Shown here: piece after piece, positions 51,128 to 61,022 of the stretch
Layout: each line of letters starts with the position of its first letter
Numbering within the stretch: position 1 is the first letter of the stretch
Assembly: GCA_030835025.1 (NCBI GenBank)
Contig: JAUQWS010000024.1
Coordinates: 1 to 64,000 of the forward strand
DNA: 64,000 bases
Reading direction: 5' to 3'
DNA from: Ignavibacteria bacterium
GTDB taxonomy: Bacteria; Bacteroidota; Ignavibacteria; Tepidaquicellales; OLB5
Program-made: the position numbers and the translations under genes
The notes under the pieces: model-generated
Databases searched by the model: none
What the model was told of the DNA's origin: nothing
The model's input: the letters and a program-made list of their open reading frames with translations, nothing else

Positions 51128-54091
51128 ATGAGGCTATTTAACCATTTCTTCTTAGCCCTTCTTCTTATACTGACATGTAAGGTTACGGAGACATATTCAT
51201 CCGGCTCTGATTACTACGGCACAACAGGAAAAGTTGCCGGCGTTGTGAGAGACGATAAAGGTGAATTGCTGATCGGTGCGAGGGTAGAAATTGAGGGAAC
51301 TCAGTTTCGGGCCGGGACCGATGAAAACGGAAAGTATGCTATACTGAATGTTCCTGTAGGGACTTATTCTGTAAAGTGTACATATGTCGGTTACGATTCA
51401 CAGATTCAAAATGACGTAAAAGTTAGTGCAGATTTGACCACAGATCTTGATTTTACAATGACTGCAGGCGGTGTGACATTGGATACTTTTGTTGTTATAG
51501 CCAAAAGGAAGACGATCGATAACGGCAGCGGAAAGATCATTGGGTCTGAATTCATAGAAAATACCGGTATCAGAGGTATCGAAAATATAGTTGCAAAGAC
51601 ATCCGGTGTTGTACAGGATGAAAAAGGCGGTAATATCAATATCAGAGGCGGCAGAACAGGTGAGACACAGGTTATTATTGACGGTGTTGTCACAAACAAT
51701 CCTTTGGACAGGAATTCTACTGCAAATGTTTCTAACGGAGCACTTCAGGAGCTGGCAGTACTTACAGGCGGCTTTAGTGCAGAGTACGGTAACGTGCTTA
51801 GCGGCGTTATTAATGTTGTTACTAAATCAGCCACTACCGGTTATACAGGTTCGGTTGAAGTGATCTCTGATGTTGTTGCAGGCGATTACATAAAAACTAA
51901 ATCACAGGGTTACAATATATACAGCGCAAGCATTGGCGGACCCGTTATCCCTACCAAGAAATTATCAAAATACTGGAATGTCTTCGGAAGTTACGAAAGG
52001 CAATTCTTCCTGGTAGATCAGCCGGTACCAACTGATGTAGCAGAATTGTGGTCTACGGACGGAATCCTTCCCAACTTTTCAAGGGATGGACATTCATGGA
52101 CTGCCAAGACCAATATCAGTATTGATGAGATGACCAAAGGAAAAGTCAAGATTCTTTTGACAGCAGGTTATCTTGGTAATATGGAAAAATCGCGTTTATG
52201 GACCGGTTCATTCGGACTATATAACTCTTATCATAATCCGAAAGTGGAAGATGAAAATCACCAGTTCTTCGGAAAGATAAACCAATCAATAGGCTCGAAG
52301 ACTTTTTATGATCTGCAGGGTTCGTATATGGTTACAACTTACAAAAGAGGTGATGGCATATACTATATAGATGAGACCTTCAAGGACCTGAACGGCCAGT
52401 GGAACTTCCCTTCACTTTTGGCATATGGTGATACCCTGGTTGTTCCGGGAATACCGGCACAAGGGTTCTCAATTTCTAACTCGGTCAATTCCGGCGTATT
52501 CAGAAATCCGGGAGATGTAAGCAGTTTGGCAGAGAAAAAGAAAACTGAGCAAATGTCATTTAACCTTGATTTTACTCACCAGATTCAGACAAAGAAATAC
52601 GGTGATCATGAAATAAAGCTCGGCGGTGAGTACAAACAGTTCAAAGTCAGAAAATTCAGTGTTTCGCCGCTTGGCTATTCGACTGTCAATAACCCGAACA
52701 AATTTGCTGATTCCTCCGGCTTCAATATCAGGATGCCGGATATTTATGAAAATGACGCAAACGGAAATTTTCTGGAAGCATTTGGCTATGACCCGTACGG
52801 TAATGAGATCGAAGACGATTACTTTGATCCTAACGGTATGAACATTGCTGAAGGTCCCAGGAAACCAAGGATAGGTGCATTCTACTTCCTTGATAAGATG
52901 GAATTTGATTATTTTAACACTAATGTGGGTATCAGGGTAGACTACTTGGACCCTAACACATTATCACCTGTAGATTACAGGAATCTAAAAGGAGCTGATG
53001 GAGTTCTGAATCAGGATGACTACGTAAGCACTGAAAAGACAATTTCGGTCAGCCCCAGACTTGGTTTTTCGTTCCCAATAACTGAAAAGACTATTTTCCA
53101 TGCACAATACGGTAAGTTCATTCAGCTGCCGGCATTAGAGAACCTTTACACAAATCAGCGCGTTTTGAGAGATCTTGCTGATGGCGGAGTAGGATATTTT
53201 ACTATCTTCAATAACCCGCTTTTGAAGCCTGAGAAGACAACTGCGTATGAATTAGGTATAAAACACAGTGCCGGCGATTATGTAACTTTGGGATTGACTG
53301 CTTACTATAAGGAAACTTCAGACCTCATTCAGGCAAAAAATATCAAGGCTTATGATCTTTCATACAGCTTTGCTATCTATGATAACGGTGATTTCGGAAT
53401 AATCAGGGGTGTTGATTTCAGTCTTGATCTCAGAAGGATCAACAGATTGAGGGCATCTGTTTCCTATAGTCTTGCGTTTGCTTCCGGAACAGGTTCAGAC
53501 TTGAATACATTAAGCAATGTTGCATACAATGGTGATGAACCTCCAAAAATGCCTTCTGCTTTAAGCTTTGACCAGAGGCACACAGGATCGATCGAGCTTG
53601 ATTACAGATGGGGAACAAATGATGTTCCGAAAGGTTTTGGAGGAGCAATTCTTTCGAGGCTTGGACTTAATGTTCTGTTCAGCTTTAACTCAGGCAGGCC
53701 TTATACTCCGCAGAATAATTCGACTGATCCGCTTGCTGTAGCTTCCGGATTACAGTCAAATCAGCCAAATGCACCGATTAATTCTGCATACTGGCCGTGG
53801 AATTACAGACTTGATCTGAAGCTTGATAAAAGCGTAAGGCTGTTCAACAAGCTTAATGCAAACATATATCTGCTTGCAATTAACGTTCTTGATCAGGAGC
53901 TTATTAATGGAGTATTTGCAGGATCAGGTGAACCGGGAAATACCGGCTGGCTTGATAGCTTCCCCGGAAAACAATGGGCACTAGCAAACGGACCCGAAGC
54001 AGTCAGACTATATCAAATACGCTCGCATGCAATAAATAATTTCGGTCCGCCAAGGCAAGTCAGGCTTGGATTTAGATTATTTTTTAATTAA
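51128..54091 (+). CDS. TonB-dependent receptor with carboxypeptidase-regulatory-like domain
   Basis: A 987-residue outer-membrane protein. Signal peptide (about 1-24), CarboxypepD_reg-like domain (about 36-115, VAGVVRDDKGELLIGARVEI), plug domain (about 125-235, VDGV-like motif VIIDGVVTNNPLD and GGFSAEYGNVLSGVIN), then a 22-strand-size barrel ending RQVRLGFRLFFN with terminal aromatics. Such receptors import large substrates using TonB energy; in T9SS-bearing bacteria some instead belong to surface complexes. The substrate is unknown. It heads a three-gene unit with the 1111-residue secreted protein and the PorV-like protein. Confidence 0.93.
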   Translation: MRLFNHFFLALLLILTCKVTETYSSGSDYYGTTGKVAGVVRDDKGELLIGARVEIEGTQFRAGTDENGKYAILNVPVGTYSVKCTYVGYDSQIQNDVKVSADLTTDLDFTMTAGGVTLDTFVVIAKRKTIDNGSGKIIGSEFIENTGIRGIENIVAKTSGVVQDEKGGNINIRGGRTGETQVIIDGVVTNNPLDRNSTANVSNGALQELAVLTGGFSAEYGNVLSGVINVVTKSATTGYTGSVEVISDVVAGDYIKTKSQGYNIYSASIGGPVIPTKKLSKYWNVFGSYERQFFLVDQPVPTDVAELWSTDGILPNFSRDGHSWTAKTNISIDEMTKGKVKILLTAGYLGNMEKSRLWTGSFGLYNSYHNPKVEDENHQFFGKINQSIGSKTFYDLQGSYMVTTYKRGDGIYYIDETFKDLNGQWNFPSLLAYGDTLVVPGIPAQGFSISNSVNSGVFRNPGDVSSLAEKKKTEQMSFNLDFTHQIQTKKYGDHEIKLGGEYKQFKVRKFSVSPLGYSTVNNPNKFADSSGFNIRMPDIYENDANGNFLEAFGYDPYGNEIEDDYFDPNGMNIAEGPRKPRIGAFYFLDKMEFDYFNTNVGIRVDYLDPNTLSPVDYRNLKGADGVLNQDDYVSTEKTISVSPRLGFSFPITEKTIFHAQYGKFIQLPALENLYTNQRVLRDLADGGVGYFTIFNNPLLKPEKTTAYELGIKHSAGDYVTLGLTAYYKETSDLIQAKNIKAYDLSYSFAIYDNGDFGIIRGVDFSLDLRRINRLRASVSYSLAFASGTGSDLNTLSNVAYNGDEPPKMPSALSFDQRHTGSIELDYRWGTNDVPKGFGGAILSRLGLNVLFSFNSGRPYTPQNNSTDPLAVASGLQSNQPNAPINSAYWPWNYRLDLKLDKSVRLFNKLNANIYLLAINVLDQELINGVFAGSGEPGNTGWLDSFPGKQWALANGPEAVRLYQIRSHAINNFGPPRQVRLGFRLFFN

Positions 54092-54109
54092 AATCTAATA
54101 TGAAAAATC

Positions 54110-57100
54110 ATGAATAATTATATTTTGAAAAATAAACTAATAATACTCCTGATATTATGCCTTGCTTATAGTTTTACAGCATATGCAGGTGAGCATAGGG
54201 ACAGGAGAACAACAAAGGTTGTGCCCTATACTGATTCACGTGCAGGTATAGAGCAATTATTTATGCAGGGTAATAATATAAACACAACTTTCAGGTCTGA
54301 TGGAATTTTTAATTATGACTGGATCACTTTTACTGATAAAGATGCCGGTATGATCTGGCCTGTTACGTCCAGTTCCAGAAAGACAGTTAATTTTACATCA
54401 GGTATCTGGGTCGGCGGTAAAGTAAACGGACAGATAAGAACTGCAATTGCAGCTTATGCCTCGCATTTTACGCCGGGTGATATCCCTGTTTTAGGACAAG
54501 TCACTCCTCAGTCAGTTTGTAACGACCCGAGATTCAGGATTTATTACGTTCAGCTTACCGATCCTACTTTGGTAAACGGAGGTTCAAAAACAAAAATAGC
54601 TGGCGGAAGAAACTACAATTTTGAATTTGATCCATGGTCAGCCTGGCCGATAGATCTTGGTGCACCTTACGTAGAGGTCAATAACATACCTGGTTATCAA
54701 CCGGGTATAGGTAGTGACAGGCCGGGTATCGGCAACAGTGAAGCAATTCCGGATGAAATTTCGTTTATGGTTTACCAGGATTATAGTAATTGTACAAACA
54801 ATATACATAATTCCGAAATTTCGCTTCCCGGCGGTACTTTACCACTCGGATGCCAGGTGCAGCAAATAGCCTTTAATTTCAATTCACCCGGTTTAACAGA
54901 TATGTATTTTGTTAAATGGAAGGTTATTAACAGAAGCGCAAATACATGGGACAGCACTTACATTTCGGTTTTTGATGATGCAGATATCGGAAGCGGTTCC
55001 TGCGGTTCTTCTGATGATGCTGTTGGATGTGATACGGCGCAGAATGTAGGTTATGTATATAACGGAGACAATAATGACTGCAATTATGGTGAAGCACCGC
55101 CTGCCACAGGCTACAAGTATTTGCAGAGCCCGCTGGTTTATACAGGCAATCCGAATGATACAGTGCGTTTGCCATACGAGACACTAATTGGATATGTTGC
55201 ATTGGGATTGACCGGATTCAATTTCTTTACAAATTCCAACCCTGATCAATGTTTGAATGATCCTGATGAATACGTTGCTGGATATAACTTTATGAAAGGA
55301 TTAGATGGCTGCGGACGCACAAAATTGAATCCGTTTACCGGTCAGCCGACATTATTTTCATATGACGGAAATGCATGTACAAGGACAGGTACCAATAACT
55401 GGTTTGATAGTGCATCACCGCCGCGTGATGTAAGATTCATGCAGAATTCGGGTCCTTTTACAATGCATTCAGGCGATACACAGATCGTTGTAATCGGCAG
55501 TTTTGTAGGCAAGGGAGGAAATAATATCCAAAGTCTTTGCGTACTTCTGAATAATGCTGCAAGAGTGCAGAGAATTTATGATTTGAATTTCAGGTCTATT
55601 CCTCTTCCTCCGCCACCTCAGGTTAATGCTGTTGCAGACGGCGACGGAAAAGTAACTCTTTATTGGGGGAGTATTTCAGAACCCTATCATGCATTTGATG
55701 CTATCGATCTGACAGGATATTGGGACTTCCAGGGTTACGAAGTTTACCAGATCAGGCCCGGAACAGGCGGCGATAATGAATCAGACAGAAGACTTATCGC
55801 AGTCTATGATATAGTTGACAGCATAACGACTGTTTGGGATAGTCTTGAGGTCCTGCAGCCAAATGGAAATACGGAAATAGAAGTTAAGCCAACTGCGATC
55901 GGAACAAACTCAGGTATTTCCAGGCATATTGTGCTGACACAAAACGCGTTTCCTCCGGGCGTTAATAATTTCTTTATTAACGGTCAGTCTTATAAATTTG
56001 CTGTTGTTGCATACGGAGTGAACAAGAATGCACTGAAACCTGCAAAAGTGCTTAAGAACACCATATCGTCTCAGATTATTGAAGTTATCCCGAATTATCC
56101 TGCTTTGGGAACAGAATTCACAAACAGGAATCTAGATACTTTAGTAACAGACAGAACGGATAGAGGTTTTGTTCCTATAGTTATAGATCCCAAGAGGGTG
56201 ATAACTGCAACATACAAGCAGATATTCAAAAATGATGTTGGGTACAGCATAGTAAGGGTTATTAATAACTCACAGGTTGATACGATAGTAGGTTATTCCA
56301 CAAATAGGGCAATACAGAATAACGATGCGTATGTAATTGATGGGATACTCTTCAAGGCTGATACGATAGCAAGAGTAAACTATGGCGTTATAAGAGATCC
56401 GTCTCCGACTTCTCAAACCTCCGGAAGGGGCTGGACTTATTCGGGTTCGAATCTGAATTTTGCCGGCGTGGATACTGCTGGACTTACAGCAGCATATCCA
56501 ACAGGCAATTATAAGGCAATGCAAAGTATGTCTATGGGACTCAGCTGGGCTTCAGGAAGTAACTTCAAATCAGGGTTCAACAGTAAGATCGATACAGGAA
56601 CATTCCTAAAGACTTACAGCTTGAAGAGAGTGAAGATCACTTTCGGGCAGACTCAAAAGGCTTACAGATACAGAGGTGCAGTTAATAACTCGCCGTACCA
56701 GGATTATGTTGATGTTCCGTTCAAAGTGGAAATTGATGATCCGCTGGATACGAACACCAATGTTCCAAGGCAGGTTAACATTGCATTCTTTGACGGAGAC
56801 TCAAGCGGTACGTGGAATCCGAAAGCTTCTCCGTATGGCGGACTTGAAATGGTATATATATTTTACTCTAATTATTCTGAGTCACCAAATACGTTTTACA
56901 CAACAAAAAATATAAACTTCACCACACAGTTCAGGAACACTGATTGTATGTATATATGGTGGCCACGGCTTCTGAATAACGGCCCGGCTTTCCAGAGCGG
57001 AGATATACTCAGAATCATTCCGTACACTGTATATAAGTATCAGCAGAGTCCCGGAACAATAACGGTGACAACGGCATCAACTACAGCTCCTATTATTGGA

Positions 57101-57445
57101 AGTATAGAATTAGCAGCTAGCAGAAGCGAACTGGAAAAAGTCAGAGTAGTGCCTAATCCTTATTATGGCGGTCATGCTCAAGAAACCAGTCCGTTTGACA
57201 GGTTCGTGAAATTTATGAATATGCCTAAAGAGGCAAACATTTATATTTATTCATTGAACGGTAACTTGGTAAGGCAGATAAATAAGAATGACAATAGCAC
57301 AACAATTAATTGGGATTTGTTGAATACAGATAGAATTCCGGTTGCAAGCGGTATCTACATTGCTTTCATAGATGCACCGGGAATCGGGACAAAGACCATT
57401 AAACTTGCTATATTTACGCCTGAAGAAAGATTAGATGCATTCTAA
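54110..57445 (+). CDS. Large secreted protein with PNPYYG-type C-terminal domain
   Basis: An 1111-residue exported protein with a signal peptide (LIILLILCLAYSFTAYA, cleaved before GEHRD). The N-terminal half has paired cysteines (SVCNDPRF, SGSCGSSDDAVGCD, CLNDPD, DGCGRT). A fibronectin-III-like segment (PPPQVNAVADGDGKVTLYW) starts near residue 500. The C-terminus (about 1000-1100: VRVVPNPYYGG, YIYSLNGNLVRQI, VASGIYIAFI) resembles a T9SS sorting domain but continues past the usual KK..LVK ending to FTPEERLDAF. Probably a surface or secreted partner of the receptor upstream (gap 18 bases). No enzyme motif was found. Confidence 0.78.
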   Translation: MNNYILKNKLIILLILCLAYSFTAYAGEHRDRRTTKVVPYTDSRAGIEQLFMQGNNINTTFRSDGIFNYDWITFTDKDAGMIWPVTSSSRKTVNFTSGIWVGGKVNGQIRTAIAAYASHFTPGDIPVLGQVTPQSVCNDPRFRIYYVQLTDPTLVNGGSKTKIAGGRNYNFEFDPWSAWPIDLGAPYVEVNNIPGYQPGIGSDRPGIGNSEAIPDEISFMVYQDYSNCTNNIHNSEISLPGGTLPLGCQVQQIAFNFNSPGLTDMYFVKWKVINRSANTWDSTYISVFDDADIGSGSCGSSDDAVGCDTAQNVGYVYNGDNNDCNYGEAPPATGYKYLQSPLVYTGNPNDTVRLPYETLIGYVALGLTGFNFFTNSNPDQCLNDPDEYVAGYNFMKGLDGCGRTKLNPFTGQPTLFSYDGNACTRTGTNNWFDSASPPRDVRFMQNSGPFTMHSGDTQIVVIGSFVGKGGNNIQSLCVLLNNAARVQRIYDLNFRSIPLPPPPQVNAVADGDGKVTLYWGSISEPYHAFDAIDLTGYWDFQGYEVYQIRPGTGGDNESDRRLIAVYDIVDSITTVWDSLEVLQPNGNTEIEVKPTAIGTNSGISRHIVLTQNAFPPGVNNFFINGQSYKFAVVAYGVNKNALKPAKVLKNTISSQIIEVIPNYPALGTEFTNRNLDTLVTDRTDRGFVPIVIDPKRVITATYKQIFKNDVGYSIVRVINNSQVDTIVGYSTNRAIQNNDAYVIDGILFKADTIARVNYGVIRDPSPTSQTSGRGWTYSGSNLNFAGVDTAGLTAAYPTGNYKAMQSMSMGLSWASGSNFKSGFNSKIDTGTFLKTYSLKRVKITFGQTQKAYRYRGAVNNSPYQDYVDVPFKVEIDDPLDTNTNVPRQVNIAFFDGDSSGTWNPKASPYGGLEMVYIFYSNYSESPNTFYTTKNINFTTQFRNTDCMYIWWPRLLNNGPAFQSGDILRIIPYTVYKYQQSPGTITVTTASTTAPIIGSIELAASRSELEKVRVVPNPYYGGHAQETSPFDRFVKFMNMPKEANIYIYSLNGNLVRQINKNDNSTTINWDLLNTDRIPVASGIYIAFIDAPGIGTKTIKLAIFTPEERLDAF

Positions 57446-57476
57446 ACACTTTGAAAAATTAAAGGAGCACTAAATA

Positions 57477-58541
57477 ATGAAATCATATAATATAATAAAA
57501 CTGGCTGCTAAAATAGCATTGTTTGCTGTTATCATTGTTGGCAGCGTTAACTTTGCAGGAGACCGCAGTAAGTACGGTACTTCTGCGGCACCGGAATTGC
57601 TGATCCCGGTGGGTTCCCGCGGTACATCGCTCAGCGGTTCAATGATATCATCTATTACCGGACTTGAATCCATGTATTGGAATCCGGCCGGATTATCATT
57701 GATGAACTCGAGAACAGAAATACTTGCATCACATCTGCGTTATATTGCAGATATTGATGTTAATTATGTCGCAGGTGCAGTTGACCTGGGAAACATCGGT
57801 GTAATTGGAGCAAGTCTTAAGAGCATTGGCTTTGGAGACGAACTGGTTACAACACTTGAGAGCCCGGACGGGACCGGAGAAACATGGTCACCTATATATT
57901 TGACGACTTCCATTTCATATGCCAGAAAGATGTCGGATAAGATATTATTCGGTACCACTGTAAAAGTGATCTATGAGCAGATACTTACTGTTTCTGCAAC
58001 CGGATTCGCTTTTGATTTCGGTCTTCAGTATCTTGCCGGAAAATCCGGTCTAAGATTCGGTGTAGCACTTAAGAATTTCGGGCCTTCAATGAGATTCGAC
58101 GGCCTGGGATTGGATCAGTACTACGCTCCGGCCGGAACAGTTGGCGGAGCTACAAACGAGCCTAGAAGAGTAACTCTTCAGGACTTTGCATTGCCAACTA
58201 CGCTTGAGATCGGACTATCTTATGATCTGCCGATCGGGAAGAAGAATAATGTACAATTATCCACAACTTTCCAGAATAATAACTTCTCAAGTGATGAATA
58301 CAGGGTTGGACTGGAATATAACTATAACAATTACGTCTTCTTAAGGGGCGCATACGCTTTTACCCCGGATTACAAAGAAGAAGATGGATTAACGAAGAAA
58401 GACCAGAACATTTTTGGCCCGACTTTTGGTATGGGACTCCAGTATCCCTTTGGCTCTGTAAGATTGGGATTTGATTACGCTTACAGGATCACTGAGAGGT
58501 TTGACGGAAACCAATGGTTCTCTTTGACAGTAGGTTTCTGA
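57477..58541 (+). CDS. PorV/PorQ-family outer-membrane protein
   Basis: A 354-residue protein with a signal peptide (about 1-27), the family opening GTSAAPELLIPVGSRGTSLSGS and MYWNPAGLSL (about 62-71), then a 14-strand-type barrel of the FadL/PorV group. PorV is the shuttle that carries T9SS cargo from the translocon to the attachment complex; PorQ-type relatives have similar jobs. A GGAG ribosome site stands before ATG. Coupled with the TonB receptor and the large secreted protein, it may serve that protein's export or display. Not necessarily the main PorV of the cell. Confidence 0.88.
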   Translation: MKSYNIIKLAAKIALFAVIIVGSVNFAGDRSKYGTSAAPELLIPVGSRGTSLSGSMISSITGLESMYWNPAGLSLMNSRTEILASHLRYIADIDVNYVAGAVDLGNIGVIGASLKSIGFGDELVTTLESPDGTGETWSPIYLTTSISYARKMSDKILFGTTVKVIYEQILTVSATGFAFDFGLQYLAGKSGLRFGVALKNFGPSMRFDGLGLDQYYAPAGTVGGATNEPRRVTLQDFALPTTLEIGLSYDLPIGKKNNVQLSTTFQNNNFSSDEYRVGLEYNYNNYVFLRGAYAFTPDYKEEDGLTKKDQNIFGPTFGMGLQYPFGSVRLGFDYAYRITERFDGNQWFSLTVGF

Positions 58542-58564
58542 TTTCTTAAACATAACTATTGACC

Positions 58565-58600
58565 AAAATGCCATTCGCGTTCCGTGGATGGCATTTTGTT
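58565..58600 (+). terminator. Rho-independent terminator after the PorV-like gene
   Basis: Stem AAAATGCCAT/ATGGCATTTT with a 13-base loop, followed by GTTTT. Confidence 0.75.
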
Positions 58601-58623
58601 TTAAAAACATTTCATCTTATTAA

Positions 58624-59988
58624 ATGAACAGATATTTCGTTTTATTGTTGATGCTGTTTTCGGGTGTAATTTTCAATTCAAGGGCAGATGATGTATTCCC
58701 TTTTAATTATGATTATTCGGTTTTCAGGGAAGAATCTTCGAATGTTTTTGTTGAATTTTATTACGCTTTCGATCCGCACCAGCTTACGTTTCTGAAAACA
58801 GGTGCCGGATTTGAAGCAAGCGGCAGGATTGAACTCCAGATCGTCAGGAAGAGTGATTCGAAACTGATCACAAAGGACTTCAAGGTACCCCTTGTGCTTA
58901 CGGATACAAGCGGAACCAACAGAGATGTCAAATTGACAGGACAGATCAATATGATATTTGAATCAGGGGTCTATGATATGAAGCTGAAAGCTAGTGATTT
59001 TAATGACCCCAAAAGAGTCTCAGAATCTGAAGAAACAATGAACCTTGCTGCTTACCCATCGGATAGGGTATCTATCAGCAGCATACAGCTCAGTACCGGA
59101 ATAGTCAAATCAAGCGATGTGAACAGCATTTTTTACAAGAATACCCTTGAGGTCACACCTAACCCAGCGGCACTATTTGGGAACAACATATCTAGAGTTC
59201 ATTACTACGCAGAGATCTATGGCATAAATAAGAAAGAATTGGGAGAAAAATATTCAGTTTTTGTTAATATTGAGGATAATTTGGGCAAAGAGATGAAAGG
59301 TTCCGGAAAGAGTTTTGATGTGAAGACGGATACTAAAGTAGAGTTCGGATCAATTGATATCGGTGAGCTTCCTTCAAACAAGTACACTCTTTTGATAAAA
59401 ATCCTGGATTCAAAAGAAAAAGAAATTACCAGGGTAACAAAGTTCTTTTATGTCTACAACAGCAATGTAACCGTTCCGCAGAAAGACCTCACCGATTTTG
59501 AGCAGGAATACCTGCTTAGTGAATACCCCGGATTGAAGGAAGAACAGGTTCAGGATGAATTTGAAAAGGTGATCTACCTGATGTCTGATATACAGAAGGA
59601 CCAGTATAAGAGCCTTAAGAGCACAGATGCACGTAAAATGTACATGTATAAGTTCTGGAAAGGTTTAGAAAAAGTACTAACAAAAAAGGAATATCTTGCA
59701 AGGATTGAATTCGGAAACAAGAATTTCAAGAGTGATTTTAGAGAAGGCTGGAAGTCAGATAGAGGAAGGGTGTACGCAATTTACGGAAAATATGATGAAA
59801 TAGAGCGCTTTCCTTATGAAGGTTCAACACGTGCTTATGAAATATGGACATATAATGTCGTTCAGGGCGGTATTACATTTATCTTTATCGATATGAGCGC
59901 AGGTTATGGGGATTATATACTAGTCCATTCTACTGCACAGAATGAAATTAGAGATGACCAGTGGCAGGAAAAACTAAGCATTAAGTAA
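58624..59988 (+). CDS. GWxTD-domain secreted protein
   Basis: A 454-residue exported protein: signal peptide (MNRYFVLLLMLFSGVIFNSR), Ig-like beta-rich N-terminal part and a C-terminal GWxTD domain (about 290-450) with FREGWKSDRGRVYAIYGKYD, AYEIWTYN and FIFIDMSAGYGDYILVHST. The canonical GWxTD reads GWKSD here. This domain is found in FCB-group bacteria in secreted proteins without known function. It is a single-gene unit between two terminators. Confidence 0.88.
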   Translation: MNRYFVLLLMLFSGVIFNSRADDVFPFNYDYSVFREESSNVFVEFYYAFDPHQLTFLKTGAGFEASGRIELQIVRKSDSKLITKDFKVPLVLTDTSGTNRDVKLTGQINMIFESGVYDMKLKASDFNDPKRVSESEETMNLAAYPSDRVSISSIQLSTGIVKSSDVNSIFYKNTLEVTPNPAALFGNNISRVHYYAEIYGINKKELGEKYSVFVNIEDNLGKEMKGSGKSFDVKTDTKVEFGSIDIGELPSNKYTLLIKILDSKEKEITRVTKFFYVYNSNVTVPQKDLTDFEQEYLLSEYPGLKEEQVQDEFEKVIYLMSDIQKDQYKSLKSTDARKMYMYKFWKGLEKVLTKKEYLARIEFGNKNFKSDFREGWKSDRGRVYAIYGKYDEIERFPYEGSTRAYEIWTYNVVQGGITFIFIDMSAGYGDYILVHSTAQNEIRDDQWQEKLSIK

Positions 59989-59994
59989 CAAGCT

Positions 59995-60022
59995 AAAAAG
60001 CCGGTTCTGAACCGGCTTTTTT
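59995..60022 (+). terminator. Rho-independent terminator after the GWxTD gene
   Basis: Stem AAAAAGCCGGTT/AACCGGCTTTTT with a three-base CTG loop. Confidence 0.9.
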
Positions 60023-60090
60023 ATTGATTATGTTTAGGATTTAAACAAAGTAAAATAATTAGGATATTAGCTGATTGTAAAGATAGCAAT

Positions 60091-61014
60091 TTGTTTAAAT
60101 ACCGATATCACATAATCATAGCGTCATTTGCACTCTCTGCAGTACTCTGGCTTTCCCTCAATCTTAACCAGGTATATGAGATCGAAAAATCTGTTCCCAT
60201 AAAGATCAGCGTTAATGAGCCTTTTTCGCCTTCGGGAAATATCCCGCTCAATCTGGATGTGAAATTCAGGGGAGCCGGGTGGAATCTTATCAGACTTTTT
60301 ACTTCGCTTAACCTTGAATTCAACTATGAAGTAAATGCGAAGAAAAAAGAAAACTTTATTATACTTACCAAAGATTACTTAAACAATAATCTGGGATTGT
60401 CACAGAATCTGAGTATAATTTCTGTATACCCTGAAACCCTTTTTGTCAGGATCGAAGATTATGAAGAGAAGTATGTTTCAATAAAACCGCGCCTTACAGT
60501 TAACTGCATGGAAGGTTATCAAATGGTTGGCCGGCCGATAGTTGAGCCGGACAGTATCAAGATCGGTGGTGCAGTTGATATTCTGAAGAATCTGCATAAT
60601 CTATCAACCAAAGATATGGTATTCAACAATGTTAATGCAAATATCTTTACGAGTGTCGGGCTTTCTGACAGCCTTTCTAATATGTTAAGATTAACCCAGA
60701 ATGAAGTAACTTTGGCAGTGAACATTGAATTGACAGCGGAAAAGGAATTTCGCAACATCGAAATAAGAATACCCAATGTTCCTCCAGATAAAGAGGTTCT
60801 CTTGATCCCTCAGAGTATCAACGTTCAGCTGAAGGGCGGAGTGAATCAGTTAGCTGCAGTGGATAACAGCAAGATCAGAGCAGGAATTGATTACAACAAG
60901 ATCCTGGCGGATACAAGCGGGTCCCTTATACCGTATTTCGAGCTGCCAGAAGGATGTACAGTTATCAGCTTCAAACCCGAAACTATTCAGTATGTCATTA
61001 AGAAAAAATCCTGA
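60091..61014 (+). CDS. YbbR-like domain protein
   Basis: A 307-residue protein with one N-terminal membrane helix (about 7-24, IIIASFALSAVLWLSLNL) and tandem YbbR-type beta domains (IPLNLDVKFRGAGWNL; PRLTVNCMEGYQMVGRPIVEPDSIKIGGA). YbbR/CdaR proteins regulate the diadenylate cyclase CdaA in Firmicutes; here no cyclase gene is adjacent, so that link is not shown. The start is TTG 60091, chosen for the membrane-helix start; no ATG is available. The CPBP gene follows after 8 bases. Confidence 0.82.
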   Translation: MFKYRYHIIIASFALSAVLWLSLNLNQVYEIEKSVPIKISVNEPFSPSGNIPLNLDVKFRGAGWNLIRLFTSLNLEFNYEVNAKKKENFIILTKDYLNNNLGLSQNLSIISVYPETLFVRIEDYEEKYVSIKPRLTVNCMEGYQMVGRPIVEPDSIKIGGAVDILKNLHNLSTKDMVFNNVNANIFTSVGLSDSLSNMLRLTQNEVTLAVNIELTAEKEFRNIEIRIPNVPPDKEVLLIPQSINVQLKGGVNQLAAVDNSKIRAGIDYNKILADTSGSLIPYFELPEGCTVISFKPETIQYVIKKKS

Positions 61015-61022
61015 GCAAACCG

